Shown: in pieces, positions 1-12,360 of the stretch
How positions within the stretch are numbered: position 1 is the stretch's first letter
Layout of the letters: every line of letters starts with the position of its first letter
Origin: Fasciolopsis buskii
Taxonomy: Eukaryota > Platyhelminthes > Trematoda > Plagiorchiida > Fasciolidae
Direction: 5' to 3'
NCBI GenBank assembly: GCA_008360955.1
Contig: LUCM01008972.1
Span: 33,338-97,337, forward strand
Length of the DNA: 64,000 bases
The notes under the pieces: model-generated
The model's database searches: none
What the model was told of the DNA's origin: nothing
What the model saw: the letters and a program-made list of their open reading frames with translations, nothing else
Position numbers and translations under genes: made by a program

Positions 1-1130
1 ACCACGTACGTCGATTCGCACCATGGGTTAGTTTAATGCGATTTTCGCTTCAGGTCGGCCGCCATCCACACTGGCTACAAATTTTGTTGGCCTTCGAACT
101 TTTCGGCTTATCGCAGCAGTTGTGATCAGAAAGTACCCGAGGGACTAAGAGCTGTGACGAGCAGTTGGATCAAGTGAAGCAGGATTTGCATTTGGCAGCA
201 GATTTAGCCTGTGGTCCTAGATCTAGCGTTTGTCAAATACACTGGATCCCGCAAGCGTCGCTGGGTCTAATGGAGCAAAACGCCAGCTGCCTAACTTCAG
301 GGAGGTACGATAGATGTGTCGACAGCTACAGCATCAATTGACCATACGCTAGTGGCGTTCGACGAGGGTGTCCCATCTCTCCATTTCTGTTCAACTTCGT
401 CATAGACGAGGTGATGGAAGGTGTTTTAGGAGGTCTCTGGGATGTAGGAATCGAACTGGGAAATGGAGGGAAGCTGTGTGGCCTAGACTACGCAGATGAC
501 GTTGTGTGTCTTTTCCAGTCGGTGGACCATGCACTAGATAGACTCTCGACGTGTGTATCACGGTTCGGTATGTACTGTGTACCTTCATATTTGGTGTCAA
601 TTCTGACAATGCCTTATCTCAGCCTACGAAGCTTAGGAGATTACGCTGGCTGGGTCACACGTTGCGTTTGGCGAACACTCGTCTGCCATGTCGTGCCCTA
701 GTTTGTGTTCCTCCCAAGGAATGGAAGAAGCTATGTGGAGGTCAGCAGATGACGTGACAACGTGGAATGAGAAGATGTGCAGCGGATTTAGGTTATGTAG
801 GCGTCTGACATCTTGTTTTGGTCCCGAAAGACCCGTCACCTAGTTGGGTGGAGACACTGAAGGATATGGCAGTGAACTGTGAAATGGCAATTGTGTTGTC
901 ATTTTCTATTGAATCAGAATGATTGAAAGAGTGCGTTTGTACAGTTCCACTTTGTTCCGTGTGTTTGCTACAGCAGGATCTTATCTTTTCCCGCCTGTAT
1001 AGGTCCACTCCCTGTTCCCCTTAGATATTCACTCTTTTTATATAAACTTGTAACTCTGGGGATCGTGTGTAAAAGACAGTGGATCAGTTTGGCTTGCCTT
1101 GCTGTTTAACGCTGAACTATGATAATAATG
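1..1130 (+). mobile_element. Decayed RTE/SR2-type LINE copy (linker, RT palm, C-terminus, 3' UTR)
   Basis: This is a relic of a non-LTR retrotransposon of the same family as the copy at the right edge of the window. Bases 1-300 match the endonuclease-RT linker. About 355-600 carries the RT palm with GLDYADDVVCLFQS, the YADD catalytic motif. About 610-870 carries the C-terminal RLRWLGHTLR and CVPPKEWKKLCGGQQMT segments. About 870-1130 is the family 3' UTR, ending in an ATGATAATAATG tail. Relative to the better copy, the stretch between linker and palm (RT motifs 1-2 and A) and part of the thumb are deleted, and frames shift several times. No functional protein can be made. The family signature (LLYGCE-type C-terminus, short trinucleotide tail) fits the RTE clade. 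The left end lies outside the window. Confidence 0.85.
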
Positions 1131-3125
1131 CATCTCCTACCACCTGTTCCCATATCATGAATCACTCTACAATAAAGCATATTTAGAGTTTTCTCCAGCT
1201 GCCTCGGAATTCCTTCCGCTTGAACCAATGATCTGTTTCCTTATCGAAATTGACGATGACGATCGACGTGAAAACGAGACTCAGATCAGTCGATCGCGCG
1301 GTTTTGTAAAGTTTCACCCGACAGAAATTCATTTCTGTCTCTAAGTTGTTCGGCTCTAACATCCTCGGCCGAGTTCTTGCTAATAGCAACCCTTCACCTA
1401 AGTGGACGATGATAAGTGATGCTCATCAGCGTCAATGGTTCCGCTTTTCTCTTAAAGTTTGAACTTAAAATGATAACGTATATTAAACTACCCTCTTGTA
1501 AGAATAGTGACATTGATATTAGCTCAGACAGTAATTTGTGTGATTTGGAATTTTCATACCATTTTATGCTACCGGATCAGGGCTCAAGTTGCTAGTTTTC
1601 CCCGCCATCTGAACTACAGTCTCTATATGTTTGGAATGTTTTGCATTTTCGAATTTGCTATTGCGGGGTAAGATTGGCTCGAAATCGAGCCTTGTTTTTG
1701 TCAGCGGAATAATTGTGTGAAAAATAGACATTTAGTCACTTCGGGAATTGCATTTCACCTGGTGGTCGTATTTCGGATGAAATGCCTTCGTTTATACGGA
1801 AAGGTCAATTCGCATTTATCTATGCAAAGCATCTGTGGTGCCTGTTCGAATTCCGATTATCGGTCTAAGATCGTGTTCACGTGTCAGTAGCCGGATCGGT
1901 CTTGGTATGCGGCCCAGAAATATGGCCTTTGGAGACATGTGGAATAAGTGTCGGTGCTTGAATACCGCAGTCTTCGTATTATTCGTTGACAGAGAGTTTG
2001 CGCAAGACACTCGGTCCTAGAGTTCAAACGTTAGAAGACGCACTTAGCATAGATAGTTTCGGGCGACGGTAGCACAGTTCAGATTTAGGGTATTGAATCG
2101 TGGAACTCAATCGACCGACCAGGCTCTTAATTTGAATGAGTTTAGGTGTCGTGTTACGTGTGTCTACCGATTGACTGCCTTGGTATACGCTGTTCTCAGT
2201 GGTAGGTATTGGCTGAAAGGTGGGTCAGGGTGTTCACTTCGTGGCTTGGAAGAACGGCATGAAATCCCAACAAGTGGAATGACATTAGCGCTTTGATGCC
2301 CGTTAGATCCCGCAAAGCGATGATTGTAGACCGTGAGTGACATAATTAAATTTGGCAATTGATGGCGATCCTTCAACGGAATTCTTTCCGCTTCTTATGT
2401 ATCCTGACCTACAACCTTAAAATCCTGCTTCCTTTAATCATCCCTGCTGCGAGGTATCGACCGAAACCAGCTCATTTTATTGCAAGCTTATTGATTGTGA
2501 GAACCGTGTTGAACTTTGTATCTGCGCGTATTTCCGCGTTTCCTTAACAAGACCAATCTGCCGTGTTGTTTTGCACTTTTTTCGTAACTCTAGTCGAATC
2601 TGTTCGAAAATTCTAACGGAATTTCGCTGGCTCTCGGTTTCGTTAGAGCTCGTGTGGCAACTTGATGCGGCGTACCAAATAATCTACCGATCAGAGCAAA
2701 AATGGTGTGCAACAAGCCTCATTGATCCGTGGGATGTATTCTTGAGAGGGTTGAGTTAATTGCGGAAATAACGACTAAAATTGACTTTTGACAAGCGGAA
2801 TTCCTTGACATCAAACGTCATATGCATAAAGAAGTGCCTATCCAACGTGCTACGGACATGAACTTCCTCTCCGCGACACTTGTTAATGCAACCGTTTCCG
2901 AGTAGTGATTCTTGACTTGTTAACGAAGCTGCATCTGTATGTTACCATCTGTGACACGTGAGTCAGTTCATCTCTTTTCGACCTAGATCATGAACAGGTG
3001 ATTGGTACACATCATGTGACTGCAAATCAAGGTCTATCGTGAAGTATAAGCTGTCTATGGACCAGGAATCAGCCGACATCTTTACATTGAGCCGATTGCA
3101 AAACACAGGTTGAAGTAGAAAACAA
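1131..3125. other. Stretch with no recognisable gene
   Basis: Only short ORFs (under 75 codons) occur on either strand, and none has a recognisable motif or convincing splice context. No repeat family seen elsewhere in the window recurs here. I read it as the flank downstream of the odd-skipped gene. Confidence 0.5.
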
Positions 3126-3131
3126 TTTATT
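3126..3131 (-). terminator. Candidate polyadenylation signal AATAAA
   Basis: The minus strand reads AATAAA about 275 nt past the stop codon of the zinc-finger gene at 3405. That is the expected place for a poly(A) signal. It was found by eye, with no transcript evidence. Confidence 0.5.
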
Positions 3132-3330
3132 ATGATGGCTTGAAAAAATATATATTACGTGATAGTGCATGTGATTTTTTTAGAGAAAAAGAACATGTGG
3201 ATGATTTTAGTTCTACAAGGCAATCGGACTTGTCTGTTTGTGGTTTCAAGAAGAATGAGGAGAACAGATGAACAAATGAAATCAAGTAACAGATGAAAGT
3301 TTATCCCACAAAAGCGAATGTGTATGGCTA

Positions 3331-3359
3331 GGGGGGGGGGAGGAGGAGGAGGAGGAGGG
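3331..3359 (-). repeat. G-run and (GGA)n simple repeat in the 3' UTR
   Basis: The plus strand has a G9 run followed by about six AGG units. On the minus strand this is a C/T-rich tract in the probable 3' UTR of the zinc-finger gene. It produces a spurious poly-Pro reading frame. Confidence 0.8.
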
Positions 3360-3404
3360 CGAACTTGGTCTGACCACAGCTTTTGGTTCGACTTGCCGTC
3401 GAAT

Positions 3405-3648
3405 TTAGACGAGAGATTTCTGTGACGAGTTTTGCAAAATATTCTTAATCTCATGCGTGCGATTCACGCGATCCAACACTTCGGATCGTCCGACATGGAT
3501 AGGCCCACTGTGGTTGTTGTTGTTGTTGTTGTTGTTGTTGGAGTGATGGTGGTGGTTGGTGCGTTTGTGATTTTCCAGTGAACGAGATTGACAAAATCCC
3601 CGATTGCATGTGTTACAGACAAATGGTTTCGAGGTCAAATGTGTGTAG
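3405..3648 (-). CDS. odd: Odd-skipped family zinc-finger factor, last coding exon (finger 2 end, finger 3, poly-Asn tail)
   Basis: Terminal exon of a DNA-binding transcription factor, expected to act in the nucleus. The acceptor is TTTTCAG at 3655-3649; the exon starts at 3648 and completes an AGC Ser codon begun in the upstream exon. It encodes SYTHLTSKPFVC, which closes finger 2, and then finger 3, CNTCNRGFCQSRSLENHKR, with Cys-X2-Cys-X12-His-X4-His spacing. GFCQSR is the finger-3 signature of Odd, Sob, Bowl and vertebrate OSR proteins. A run of His, nine Asn encoded by (AAC)n, and about 35 unremarkable residues follow before TAA at 3405-3407. The fourth finger of Drosophila Odd is absent, so the layout is three fingers as in OSR. 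The family residue after RDH is Arg; splicing makes it Ser here. Family assignment is firm; which paralogue is unknown. Confidence 0.88.
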
Positions 3649-5842
3649 CTGAAAATGGTCGGAGATCAACGGGTTGGAAGGTGTGATTTACAAATTTGAG
3701 TTGCATCATTGGCAAAAATGTGCTCGTGTGAATCCACTGTTAGAATTGGTTTTGTCAGCTAGATGGATATCTTACAAAAATTGAAACGAAAATTATTGAA
3801 CACCCTGACTCAGTTAATTTGACGTTAATCATAGTTCCAAATCTTTACGCAATCGCTTTTGTTTGGCCATCTCGTACCAAAGGACAGGTCATGTTCATGG
3901 CTATCATCGACCCCGAACCGTGATTCACGGCCATATTTGTGTTGATTGCCACCAATTTTTGTTTCCAATACCACTGACCGCAGATCTAAGTCCTCTGAGA
4001 CTTTCAGGACAAAAACGACTCACGTTTTTAGCTGGCCACTAAGGCGAGAGCTTCATACCGAACAAGATGGGCTTTTGTTGAGGTGGTTACGTGGTCACGG
4101 GTTGCAACAAGTTTCCAAACTACTGCATTAGATATCGCACTGGAGGAAAAGGGACAATTTCTCGATAGTGCAATATCATCTTAGTATTGCATCATTAAAT
4201 TTCATCCTGCCACGGAACGACTGTGAACGGTAAGCGAATCACAAATGCACTTTTTCTGTGAACTCTTGGTGTCACAAGTGAGATCCTATTAGCGTATACA
4301 AATGCGAAGAGCACACAAATGATTGGACTACAGGGCACCTCGAACATACGTGTAATGAGACACATGAACCGGAAAACCGAGGTTGTGATAGGGGGATAAA
4401 TTTAGTATGCGCATGCGGATAGGATGAATATTATTTATGTACTTTACATATGTATATTCTCAGTCAGACAGTGTACCGTCTGGGAAAATGTCATCCCTAG
4501 CATTGTTGAAGAAAAATTGACGACATCACATCTGGAAGTGAAATCAGGTCAGGTATTGTCGTTATCACGACCTTGGCCTCGACTATCCGCATAAAACGAG
4601 TGGAAGAACAACAAATTTCTGTGGTCCGCGCCTCAGTGAGAGACAGCGCCACAAGATTCCACGGTTGGCTGATTTGGCTGCCACGTTTGGATCAAGAACG
4701 ACTGAGAATGTGGGCTTGGGGAAGGTGCACGTGTTCTCAATTTCGATCAATACAAACCCCGTTGAGTCAAAGAAAACCTGCTTGAGCCTCACACGTACAC
4801 TTTCCCCGAGTACTAAATAGCCAGCGGAGAGTAACGCCCGCAAGCAATTTGGATGCAATACTTGTCAAAATAATTCCTGTTATTTCCAGAGTACGATCTA
4901 CCACTTTTATTGTAAAGCGCTTCAGTCTGTTACCTTGTCCAGATTGATCACATGAGTTTTATTTACTGATATCCTCTCTCATTGTTTTATTTGCATATAC
5001 GGGTGGGAGACACTATCAAATCAGACCGACCAAACGCTTCCCTGAATCGTTTTGTCCAACGCTGAAGCCGAAGCTCTTGAGATTAATTAGGTGAGCCCTC
5101 GGATTCTTTGATCAGCTCGATTACATTTGACTTTCGTGGACAACTGCTCCTAATCAAGGAAACTGAACCTTAGAACATGAATGAAAATTCACTTCAGACA
5201 TTGCACAATGATAGCAGTAAATTGGAACTCTGCTTGCTTGAGTTGGTCAGCTGAAATTTGGATGTTTTACTCGTCGTACAGATAACTGTATGACAATAAG
5301 ATTAGGACAGCCCGAGTCTCACAAGTCCCTAGTTTTACCGATTTAATCAGTGCATGCGGTGAGAATTTAAAGCGATCAGCACTGAGCAGTAACGCCTAGG
5401 AGATAATTTTCATCAAACTTTACATGACCGACCAACTTTCCAATTATTGTTCTACCGTGTTTTGCCATCCTCTCAAAGCTATTTTGCACTCCTTCGGTCT
5501 GATCCATCTGTTTTATTGAATTGCATGTGCCTCCTGACCGTATTTCCCGTTCACTCCGTGTGCAAAACAAAAAGCTGAAAATCTGCTCTCTCATCTCCAC
5601 GGAAACCTCATAAAAAACTGCACCTTATCACCTATGAAGGATTTGGTTGTCGACTGATTTTATAACCAGACTGAACTGTCGAAGTATTCTTACAGACCAC
5701 TGATTTGATGACGCGGCTCTGCCTTCTGGTGTAATTGCGGAATTATAGTAACGCATCCCTTACCAGTTGTCGAATGCATCTCTGACTACTGACTACGTCT
5801 GCAGTAGTACTACTATTTGAGGAAAATAATGGCTGCGCTTAC
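3649..5842 (-). other. Intron inside zinc finger 2 of the odd-skipped gene
   Basis: The donor is CACAG|GTAAGC at 5842 and the acceptor TTTTCAG ends at 3649, giving a 2194-bp GT-AG intron in phase 2. Joining the exons restores the His-X3-His end of finger 2 exactly, which is strong internal proof of the splice. I see no transposon protein or tandem repeat inside it. ORFs of 60-91 codons look like chance. Confidence 0.85.
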
Positions 5843-6133
5843 CTGTGGTCACGCAAATGATCTTTCCGTCGGAAACGTCGAGAACATACGATACATCCGA
5901 ATGGGCGTTCGTCCGTATGTGTTCTTTCGTGTATTGTCCGGTTGTAAGCTTTGCTAAAACCGCGACCACAATGGGAACACTTGTAGACAGCTCGTTGTGC
6001 TCCTCCGGGCCCATGAATGGATCGGTCCATCGCTTTCACGGACCCAATACCACGGGGGGTGCTATGTCGTATATCCATCGTGCAAGAGGGTCGATTATCC
6101 CATTGGCTCCCATATGGGGTTATCGGTGAAAAT
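5843..6133 (-). CDS. odd: Odd-skipped family zinc-finger factor, exon with fingers 1 and 2
   Basis: This exon encodes the first two C2H2 fingers. Finger 1 has [20 protein letters not shown], the linker is the family-typical HTDERPF, and finger 2 has [17 protein letters not shown]. The combination of an ERTHTDERP linker, RR(K/Q)DHLRDH and GFCQSR in the next exon is diagnostic of the Odd-skipped/OSR family. Family members are sequence-specific regulators in segmentation, leg, gut and kidney development; the role in this worm is inference. About 45 residues of basic, Gly/Ser/Pro-containing sequence precede finger 1. The 5' boundary is uncertain: I chose GGCGACAG|ATTTT (exon start 6133) because its phase matches the candidate upstream exon. 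The reading frame stays open to at least 6216, so other acceptors are possible. The 3' end at 5843 is secure. Confidence 0.88.
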
Positions 6134-6975
6134 CTGTCGCCGGAATAGACATATTGACTGATACCTTTAGCATTATGTGTAATATATATAAACGGGATAC
6201 AGGTATAAACAGGCAAACCGCTGGTGTAGCATAAAATCCAATAACAGGTTTTCCAATCGAATCTTCAATTATCGTGATTGTATTGTAATAAGAATAAACG
6301 AATTTGCCCAGCTGCCCATATACGGCGAATAGGAATGAAAGCGCAAGCATAACATTTCGAGATGAGCTGCAGGTTCACAAGAGAAAAACTTTTGGGGGTT
6401 TCGCTTCATTGTTTCCCCTCTGCTTTTTATCAACAACATTCTATGCCCACTGGACGCAGACTGGGGAAATGGAGCCAGTAACTGAGAATCCGAGATCATA
6501 GAGACAAATTATAGGTCATTCGAAGTGTTAATAAAACCTTCATTGTTGTGATATTCTTGGTTCTATTGTCCCCTTTCGTCGGTAATCTCCGCTCTAAGTA
6601 GCTGCAACTCTTCGAAACGTGGTACATTCCACGCGCAATCAAGCACTTATCGACCCAGTATCTTTATTCCTGTCTTCAGGGTACAATCTCAATCCCATAC
6701 TACTGATACTAAACGGTCCGACCATCTGCAGTAAGCAAAAAGAGCACCGGTGGAAATAAATGGAGCTGAGTCCTGTGACCATATTTCTTGGTTTTATTTT
6801 CCTTGTCCTTGGCAATGACGAATAGTATCTCATGAAATTTAGCTGTAAGTTTTCGCATTTGGTATTCCCCTCCTGTACGGTAAGTGTTTGTATTTCGAAG
6901 TATCACCATTTGGCTTCTTATTGGTAGAAAGTTTTTGAAAAGAATACGGTCAGACTGTAAAGTGATGTCACCAGT

Positions 6976-7145
6976 AATAAACCGTGGAAACATTGTACAG
7001 TTGTTTCATCCTTATTAGGAATCATCAGGAGTGCACATCTACCGCGCCCAGACTGGGACGCGAATCCGGGACGCACGGTTTTGAGTTGAATGTCTTAACC
7101 ATTACACTACCGAGGATGTTCAAAACGGTTTGTTGAACTTCACGA
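6976..7145 (-). mobile_element. Hammerhead-bearing tRNA-derived SINE (copy A)
   Basis: Read on the minus strand, the element starts near TGAAGTTCAACAAACCG. It then has a Pol III box A-like GTAATGGTTAAGAC, a box B-like GGATTCGCGTCC, a hammerhead ribozyme and a GTTTCCACGG tail. The order (tRNA promoter, ribozyme, tail) is that of the Sm-alpha repeats of Schistosoma. At least seven other loci in the window share it. Copy A lacks the distal tail. Confidence 0.75.
6991..7034 (-). ncRNA. Hammerhead ribozyme, SINE type (copy A)
   Basis: The minus strand shows CTGATGA, a perfect 4-bp stem II (TCCT-AATA-AGGA), GAAAC, a stem III near-palindrome ACAACTGT and the cleavage triplet GTA. All core bases are intact. 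Stem I (GCACTC/CAATGT) has mismatches, so activity may be weak. Confidence 0.75.
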
Positions 7146-7370
7146 AATTGTGTTGCACCTAATCATTACCGATTTGCACGGCCTCGGACCACTGGCGCAG
7201 AGCAAAACATATTATCTACTACTAACACAACAAGTAGCCAAGCTCTGTAAGCCTTCGGCGTATTTTGGCCAACTGCAAAGATGTTATCTATTAATGGAAG
7301 TCTATTTTTCTACACCGGCGGATTGCGGCCTTGCAAACCAGTAGTAGGTAGGTCTAATATCATCATTTTG

Positions 7371-7590
7371 TAAAGTTCACAAAACGATTGAGAGCCTTTC
7401 CGGCTGTGTAATGGCTAGGATGTTCGATTCACAGTAGTTCGTCTCGGGTTCACATCCGAGTTCCGGGGTGATGTATATGCACTGATGATGATTCCTAACA
7501 AGCTGAATGGAATAACAGTGCTTCCATAGTTTTTTAATGGCCTATTTGAGCGTTGTATTGCATGGTGATTAATTTCGTGGAAATATGTAA
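7371..7590 (+). mobile_element. Hammerhead-bearing tRNA-derived SINE (copy B)
   Basis: This copy has the same family and the opposite orientation to copy A, 230 bp away. It has box A-like GTAATGGCTAGGATG, box B-like GGGTTCACATCC, a degraded hammerhead at 7479-7521, and the family tail CTTCCATAGTTTTTTAATGG continuing to GGTGATTAATTTCGTGG. Head and tail are both present, so it is nearly full length (about 220 bp). Confidence 0.75.
7479..7521 (+). ncRNA. Degraded hammerhead ribozyme, SINE type (copy B)
   Basis: The TGATGA half-core and ATTCCTAACAAG of stem II remain. C3 is replaced by A, and the GAAAC box reads GGAATAAC with loss of stem III. It is almost certainly inactive. Confidence 0.55.
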
Positions 7591-10500
7591 TCTCCCACTA
7601 ACTGCACTCAAGTTCGCTTTGTCCGTAATGTACTCTGGGAGATCAAAGATCCTGCAAACTCTACTGGTCAGTAATATACAGGAAATGTAAAAAAGGATAA
7701 AGTGAGCATTATTTCCAAGGAATCCGCTGTTCAGTGGTCGTTTTTTCCTTGTGACTTCTTTCAGTAAAACAGATCACGTGGTGGAGAAATAAAGACGTCC
7801 AACTTCGAAATCACGGAGTGGTGTTAAAGCTTTTTTCACTTATTCATGAGCATGTCGATAAAGCACAATATATATGACTATATCACTGAGCGATATAGTA
7901 AATTAAGGAAACCTTATGGGCCGTTTATCTGAATGTGAGATGACCAAGATAGAACGAGGGTATGCACAAATTGTTTTCTCACGCATAGATTTGTATCGGA
8001 ATAGATGTAAACGCTTTAATCCCCGACATCAATTTTCTTTACTATGTGCTCCAATTTATTCATTTGTATTTATTGTTTTGTTGGCATCGAGTTCAATCAG
8101 TACAAACAACCCTGTCCACCAATCCATGTTCCGCGGGTGCGATTATTCACCAAATTAAAGCTGCCTCTCCCCCCTTTTTTGTGTCGTACTCTTCTTCCGC
8201 TATCCACTGAATGCAACCATTCGTTGACGGCAGTTTGGTGGCTAATAACTACAAGTTTTAGGCGAACTTAGTCATTTGACGCCATCTTTAACGTACAAAC
8301 ATCTGATTTAATGTATTCAAAGAAAGTGCTAAAGGAAACCGCTACTGCGCTTGTGACAATTTGAGAGACTTCACGAACTACAATTAATTATCACTCAGAT
8401 TCAGTGAAATTGCGTCCGAATTGTCATCTTGTGTACGCTCACGGGACGAGTACCAAATCCCTAATTATGCACCCAGAAGCAGCTGGTCCATAATCCGAGG
8501 TTGTGTTGACCTCTGCCATACTGAACTGCAATGTGAGCTCGATGGAGAACGTAATGGTAAAGAAAAATCCGTCCGTCCATCATAAAACGAAACTGACGGT
8601 GTGCTGATTTAGTTAATTCCTTTGATTGTAAAACTTCGATTGCGTGGAAATTTTTGTTAAGTCCCTGCTATTCACCAGCTCACAACAGATCAAAACGAAT
8701 TCATCGCATATATTCGGATTCCGACTGTTTTTAACTGCTCATTCAGAAGTACACCGATGCGTGTTTGGATTAAGGCTGTGATTGCAACTACTGATCTAAA
8801 TTGAACACGAATCGTTTTTGTGGGATATTTAAGAACGAGCGGAGGAAGCAGACAGAAGTGAAATATCATCATCAATATGAATTACACGGTTATTTTGATT
8901 GGGCAGTCTGATCACAACCTTGTAAATGTGTTGAAAAACAATTTGAGTTCATTTGGAACCACGATAATATGGCCATTGTTCGTGATCTGTTCGTGTAATT
9001 CACACGAACACCGAGCGGAAAGACCAGGATTGCCTACTTTAACTACTCTCATCTTTCACTTCCCCATCCTCTTTCTCCATGTACCATGGAGTAACTTTTA
9101 TCCCGATGCATTGAGTTCAAATAAACCACGGTTGAACAGGTGATTCATGTCCCTTTGTGTCACGTGTTCTACAGGTATTTTGTTGTTTATTATCCGTAGA
9201 CTATTGTTCCATAGTCTTCTGACTTGTTCTGGCATGTGCTTTTGATCAAGGCCTACCGGCATCGGATATATATCATGTGTGAGTTGTTGGACCCAGTTAC
9301 GTGACTTAGTTGGCTAGCTCGAAGTTTGTCAATAGCTGTTCGTTCAGCGAAAAAATGTGGATTTATTTCAACTCACATCAGATCTGCTGAAACGATGGCT
9401 ACGGACCACTAAATGACTGGAAAATCTGTAGTTTCCAGCTAGATTTTAATTGTTAATCACCATTAAAATAATGTATCCATATACCAGATTGCGTCTTGGT
9501 TCCAATTAACCAAATGGATCATGAACGGAACAGACACTTAGCATAACGGACCAGTCTTACACTCGTTTCGACCGTCCGCTTGAGCAAACATGAGGGGACT
9601 ACACATTGTTCTATCCATGAAAATTTCCTCCTCTCTTCACCGTGCGTTTCGGGGTTTTGAGAACCTTGCGTCACAGTTTACCACTTGAACAAACATTTAT
9701 TCAAGGCAACCCCTGAGAATTATAACAACTGAAGAAATTTCTTCCCGTTCCTCACTGCAATCTGTCGAAATGTTGTGACTTTTCCTCGCTATGGGCTTTG
9801 CCGAATTCTTCTATATTTTGTTAACGTTTAACCATTAGTTCACACTCCGAAGATACACAACCAAGTATTCGTTTCTCATATTTCCTAATGGAAATCAACC
9901 ATGAAAATCGGTTTTTTATCATCCAAATTCTCAGATGATCATATAGGAGTCAGGATCAACATGGTAAAACAAGACAATGCTTTGAAAAGTGTTCTGTGAA
10001 TCGATCACGTGGGAATTATTTTAGGTCCTCACCAGTGATTTCGGAGGGGTGTACGAACTCAACCGACACCTCACAATTAGCAAATTGTCGTTAGAATCGT
10101 TGGATGAGTCAGACTAGATATACACCAAACAAGTGGGAAAACTCTGACATCGTGTTAGGGATGCCAAGTGAACTAAACTTTTGCACTATGAAACCATATC
10201 TGCTAGAATTTGCAAAAAAGCTGAGATGTGGTTGACCGTTGACTCCAGGCGTTATTTTGCGGTTGATGAACGGGGTATGAGACAACCGGGCCAAAAGCCT
10301 TACCGGCGAATGTTTCATCCCCGTTCTACTCTGTAAATGCAACAGGAATCCGTTTCGAAATTTGTAAAAGTTAAATCATTATTCTGAATAAAGTAAACCA
10401 CAGCTTCCATGCTATCGTCTACTTCACGCCTGCTAGAAAATCGTATATTTCAAAATGCTTTGACTCGAATCCCAGGAGGTAGATGCGGACTAGGTCATAT

Positions 10501-11559
10501 CTGCTTGAGATTTTTGTTTGTCCAGATCACGAGCTGCAGATTTCGATGGATCAGGACAGTTTCTCTGATCACAACTAACTCGGTAATTCCGACTAACCCG
10601 CTTGGGGTGATGATGGGGCCGTGGTGGTGCACAATATATTCAGATGAGAGACGTGGGTTTTCATCGCTGGATATGCATTATTGACGAGCTCTAACTACAA
10701 GAAGAAATCGAGTCTGGTGATCTACAATCTATCCTTGATCAGATAGATTGAGTTACCGGCGTGAACGATGCAAACTAAACGTTAACCGACTCGGCAAATT
10801 ATATTAGCTTGTAGGAATGCCAGTGTGTAGCAAATCTGTGCGAAAACGCTCGCAGTACAATGGATTCTAAGGTGCACGTTTTAAGCTATGCTTCATTTCA
10901 CAACAACATGTTTCCACATCATTGGAAATTTATCATTCCTACATTTCTACCGATGCCCAAATCACTTCCGTAAGGACTCTTTTTCCGGAGTTGGGTGAAG
11001 ACGATCCGTACGCGCACTTACTTCTCTGGTGGTTCTAGTGTGAAGATATTTGCACTACTGTTCGAAAACCAATCGCTATTGGCTTAATATAAAACCTGAC
11101 TCGCAAACGGCAGCGTGAGGCTCGTACATTATGATACAAGACTTTCAAGCTGCTACGGGCAATAACGTAGTCCGAGTGGGTGAATCGGGTCACGAAAATT
11201 GGCTATCCATTTGCTTTTCAGCGACCAAATATCCAAGGTCAAACTCTAGTCAAAACACGAGTAAGAATTTCCAGTTATCTTCTGTTTGGAACCCTAAAAT
11301 CGTTATGAGTCTGTAATGTGAGTACATTCGTTTGATCAAATGAGGCCAAATTGTCGAACTGAAGGAGCCAAATTGTGAGCTTTGATGTTAAGCTTGTTTT
11401 GTATCTATTCTAGCGAAGTAAATGGAAGTAGCTACTGGTCCGGTTCCTTTTCTGTTCCTCCCTATCGCATGCTAATTTTCACACGGATTTAGAGAAAATG
11501 TGGTCGGAATGGGAGCAAACCGCGGTGGAGATGGGCCCACAATGGTCGTATGAGATGCC

Positions 11560-12360
11560 CTTATAAGTCTGAAACGCGATGCTACGTACACTCCCACACT
11601 CGTCCCTCACTTCACCGCCCTATGCTGCGTCAAAAGACCAGACCGCAGTAGCTCAGCTCACGTGGGGTGCGAATGGTAATCCCTTGCCCGAGCGATAGCT
11701 CCGGTAGGCAAACTGATGCAAGCCCCCGTTGGTTGCTCCATGCGTACGGGACGACATAGTTAGAGATATATATCACAGTCACCAAATAGCTCTGTATCTC
11801 GACCGTAGACAAAGTAGACAACGCACGGTTTTCAGGGCGTTAGTCTCATCTTTCAGGGGGTGGGATAAGGCGAGGTAACCTCGCGGCCTTGAGCGTAAAA
11901 ATAGACTCATCGTCTGTGGTTTGAATGTACAAGGTAGCTGGTTGACAAGATTTTGCGACAGACGAATGGCCTTTCTCATTGACCCGGAATACTTTGGTGG
12001 CTAACTCGGCTATTGATAGCCCGGTTGGTAAACTGCAGAGGGCTTGCGCCGGGTGCCATTTCCATGCTCCGGAAATCGGAACGATCCAGCAGGATGGAAA
12101 GCAGATAAACAGCCCTAACGCGGCCTCATTCGGTCACAGTGGCAGTCTGGGTTTCGGCCCCCGATTGCATATGTTGCTGGGACAACAGATGAATCTGATG
12201 TGTACCGTATGTTCTCCCGCATATGCGAAACGGGCCTATGTTGCACCGTGTAGCTGGGACGAGTTGGATCTGACGCATTTTGAACGGTCGCGAACCCAGT
12301 TTTCTGCCGTGCACAGTTTTCAAGCTGGAACGTTAAATCAGGAAGGCTGAAATTGGGCAC
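11560..12360. other. Unassigned GC-richer block with a 123-codon ORF
   Basis: This block has visibly higher GC than its surroundings and overlapping open frames on both strands. The longest is plus 11979-12350 (123 codons), with Cys-containing segments such as CAGCHFHAPEIG. I recognise no domain, no RT motif and no zinc finger. It could be an eroded 5' part of a transposon, an exon of another gene or chance. It lies inside the presumed odd-skipped intron. Confidence 0.3.

Noticed and set aside
3155..3454. 99-codon minus-strand frame with poly-Pro
   Set aside because: A shadow of the G-run/(GGA)n tract in the 3' UTR of the zinc-finger gene, overlapping the true last exon in another frame.
9001..9020. 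Short palindrome TTCGTGTAATTCACACGAA
   Set aside because: A 7-bp stem hairpin with no neighbouring gene or repeat context; expected by chance in 64 kb.
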